Shown here piece by piece: positions 62,401-64,000 of a DNA stretch of 64,000 bases. The notes beneath the pieces were generated by a model, which made no database searches, had not been told where the DNA came from, and saw nothing but the letters and a program-made list of their open reading frames with translations. Numbering within the stretch: position 1 is the stretch's first letter; the number at the start of each line of letters is the position of its first letter. Made by a program: the position numbers and the translations under genes. Source of the DNA: Hydractinia symbiolongicarpus. Lineage: Eukaryota > Cnidaria > Hydrozoa > Anthoathecata > Hydractiniidae. The stretch is taken from positions 1,612,001 to 1,676,000 of the forward strand of contig NC_079887.1 in the NCBI RefSeq assembly GCF_029227915.1, given 5' to 3'.

Positions 62401-63262
62401 GTAAACTCATTTCCCGAACGATTTTTTAATTTTTTTTTTCACCATTAAAACGCATGAGACTTGTAGTTTTTAAAAATGTTTTCATTTTTGATGAGACGCT
62501 GAATAAAAGAAGTTTAATCGCCGGCAAACGAAAACCCGCCATTTCCCGTAAATCCCGGGCTTGGCCCGTATAGTCGAATGTATACAAAGAAAGTACCCTG
62601 TGAGTAAACTCATTTCCTGAACGATTTTTTAAATTATTTTTTCACCACTAAAACGCATGAGACTTGTAGTTTTCAGAAATGTTTTCATTTTTGATGAGAC
62701 GCCTAATGAAAGTGGTTTAATCGCCAGCAAACAAAAACACGCGATTTCCCGTAAATCCCGGGCTTGGCACGTATAGTCGAATGTTTACAAAGAAAGTACC
62801 CTGTAAGTAAACTCATTTCCAAAAGGATTTTTTCAATTATCTTTTCACAACTAAAACGCATGAGACTTGTAGTTTTCAAAAATGTTTTCATTTCTGATGA
62901 GACGCTGAATAAAAGAAGTTTTATCGCCGGCAAACGAAAACCCGCGATTTCCCGTAAGCCCCTGACTCGACCCGTATAGTCAAAAGTATACAGAGAAAGT
63001 ACCCAGGGAGTAAACTCATTTCCCGAACGATTTTTTAAATTATTTTTTCACCACTAAAACGCATGAGACTTGTAGTTTTCAGAAATGTTTTCATTTTTGA
63101 TGAGACGCCTAATGAAAGTGGTTTAATCGCCAGCAAACGAAAACCCGCGATTTCCCGTAAATCCCGGGCTTGGCCCGTATAGTCGAATGTTTACAAAGAA
63201 AGTACCCTGTGATTAAACTCATTTCCTAAACGATTTTTTAAATTATTTTTTCACCACTAAAA
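59433..63262 (+). repeat. HOR unit of 3830 bp, copy 2
   Basis: Second copy of 55412-59432. It contains delta at 61246, an intact zeta at 61437 (ttcgcattc, tagtccaaag, ttttccgaacg) and a normal alpha-5'/beta-3' monomer at 61640. Apart from the delta/zeta rearrangement I noticed only isolated base differences, such as catttctgatgag near 62890. Confidence 0.88.
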
Positions 63263-64000
63263 CGCATGAGACTTGTAGTTTTCAGAAATGTTTTCATTTT
63301 TGATGAGACGCTTAATGAAAGTGGTTTAATCGCCAGCAAACAAAAACACGCGATTTCCCGTAAATCCCGGGCTTGGCACGTATAGTCGAATGTTTACAAA
63401 GAAAGTACCCTGTAAGTAAACTCATTTCCAAAAGGATTTTTTAAATTATCTTTTCACAACTAAAACGCATGAGACTTGTAGTTTTTAAAAATGTTTTCAT
63501 TTTTGATGAAACCCTGAATAAAAGAAGTTTAATCGCCGGCAAACGAAAACCCGCGATTTCCCGTAAATCCCGGCTTGGCCCGTATAGTCAAAACTATACA
63601 AAGAAAGTACCCATGGAGTAAACTCATTTTCCGAACGATTTTTTAAATTATTTTTTTATCACTAAAACGCATGAGCCTTGTAGTTTTCAAAAATGTTTTC
63701 ATATTTGATGAGACGCTTAATGAAAGAGGTTTAATCGCCGGAAAACGAAATCCCGCGATTTCCCGTAAATCCCAGGGTTGGCCCGTATAGTCGAATGTAT
63801 ACAAAGAAAGTACCTAGGGAGTAAACTCATTTCCCGAACGATTTTTTAATATTTTTTTTCACCACTAAAACGCATGAGACTTGTAGTTTTTAAAAATGTT
63901 TTCATTTTTGATGAGACGCTGAATAAAAGAAGTTTAATCGCCGGCAAACGAAAACCCGCCATTTCCCGTAAATCCCGGGCTTGGCCCGTATAGTCGAATG
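63263..64000 (+). repeat. Partial further copy of 61843-62580 (shift 1420)
   Basis: From the cagaaatg monomer at 63263 to the window end the sequence matches 61843-62580 at a shift of 1420 bases (seven monomers), including cacgcgatttcccg, ggcacgtatag, caaaaggatttttt, tgaaaccctgaat and aatcccagggttgg. The HOR continues beyond the window in a different register from the previous unit. Confidence 0.85.

Larger units (their letters stand above)
1..64000 (+). repeat. Satellite DNA array, ~203-bp monomer, head to tail
   Basis: The word cgcatgagacttgtag (or a one- to three-base variant) recurs every ~203 bases from the first line to the last, always on the + strand, for example at 185, 388, 1604, 27108 and 27311. 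Between occurrences the same order of blocks repeats: an A/T inverted repeat, gatgagacgct, an aatcgccggcaaacg block, cccgtaaatccc, cccgtatagtc, gtatacaaagaaagtaccc, gtaaactcatttcc, then a T-rich tract ending in ttcaccacta. No unique sequence, gene or insertion interrupts it. Monomers differ by substitutions, single-base indels and one 11-bp deletion. This is what tandem satellites look like; a centromeric or pericentromeric location is inference. I do not recognise the family or the species. Confidence 0.98.
54401..64000 (+). repeat. Domain E: 4.0/3.8-kb HOR units
   Basis: Opens with H6/H7/H8-like monomers after the break. An omega and cgcgtttt-beta pair lies near 55.2-55.6 kb. Two long units follow (55412-59432 and 59433-63262), then the start of a further copy. 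Typical variants: tgaaaccctgaat, acccatggag, gacgcctaatg, caaaaggatttttt, aatcccagggttgg, cgaatatatac. No gene or unique sequence is present. Confidence 0.82.

Noticed and set aside
62885-63000. Hammerhead ribozyme: ctgatgag (from catttctgatgag at ~62890, also ~33547), a downstream gaaa, and gtc followed by gaatg, which could pair with cattt in gtcgaatg monomers.
   Set aside because: The order of elements is right and stem I could form in some monomers, but no stem II pairs between ctgatga and gaaa, and no stem III pairs between gaaa and gtc. Most monomers also read ttgatgag, without the essential C.
55412-63262. Assembly duplication as the explanation for the two long near-identical units.
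   Set aside because: Not excluded, but the copies differ by a structured 191-bp change and scattered bases, which argues for a real duplication. Only raw reads can settle it.
1-64000. Recurrent small reading frames: + strand frames of 61-69 codons starting at cgcATGag, and - strand frames of 64-121 codons.
   Set aside because: They recur because the monomer recurs, lie on both strands of the same bases, change ends with single-base indels, and 203 is not a multiple of three. No domain, signal or codon bias supports a protein.
1-64000. CRISPR array.
   Set aside because: There is no alternation of short constant repeats with unique spacers; the whole 203-bp unit repeats, and the 'spacers' are the same in every unit.
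1-64000. Transposable element, MITE or LTR as the source of the repeat.
   Set aside because: No terminal inverted or long terminal repeats, target-site duplications or coding remnants are seen. Junctions between units are simple monomer junctions.
1-64000. rRNA, tRNA, 5S or telomeric repeats.
   Set aside because: No tRNA A/B-box pairing, rRNA core motifs or telomere-type short G-rich tandem repeats were seen.

Overview
This window is one uninterrupted block of eukaryote-type satellite DNA. From base 1 to base 64000 it is a head-to-tail array of a monomer of about 203 bp, roughly 315 copies, all in the same orientation. I see no protein-coding gene, RNA gene, transposon, CRISPR array or unique spacer. 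The monomer is AT-rich: a typical copy at 27108-27310 is close to 38% G+C by hand count. It is not CpG-depleted (12 CpG against about 7.4 expected in a hand-counted typical copy). Nothing identifies the species. The size, arrangement and lack of insertions fit centromeric or pericentromeric satellite of a eukaryote; that is inference, and the array does not name its host.

The monomers fall into recognisable classes. The main ones are: alpha (ctgaataaaag, ggactcgg, gtcaaaag); beta (cttaatgaaag, gggcttggcccg, gtcgaatg); omega (catatttgatggg); a 'cgcataag' class; a shortened delta class that lacks 11 bp (191-192 bp); and a zeta class in which gccggc is replaced by ttcgcactc. Many monomers are hybrids, with the 5' part of one class and the 3' part of another.

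The classes recur in higher-order repeats (HORs), giving five domains. A (1-10926): omega/beta/cgcataag monomers in 12-13-monomer units of 2431 and 2634 bp. B (10927-24704): markers ctgtataaaag, cccgcatag and cctgtttaatc, with an 809-bp tetramer repeated three times, a 2837-bp-shift duplication and a 406-bp dimer array. C (24705-31657): delta monomers first appear, and a 3203-bp unit is tandemly duplicated. D (31658-54400): duplications at 3617, 3222/4427 and 2829 bp, built around a 1205-bp hexamer. E (54401-64000): begins at an out-of-register break and holds two units of 4021 and 3830 bp plus the start of another copy.

There are no genes to work together. The story is turnover of a satellite by unequal exchange: whole monomers, one whole hexamer and multi-kb units gained or lost in register, with hybrid monomers at the junctions. 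The points most worth checking are the 9-bp perfect inverted repeat present in most monomers, two exchange points that map at or beside it, and a CENP-B-box-like string one base too short, restricted to beta-type 3' halves.
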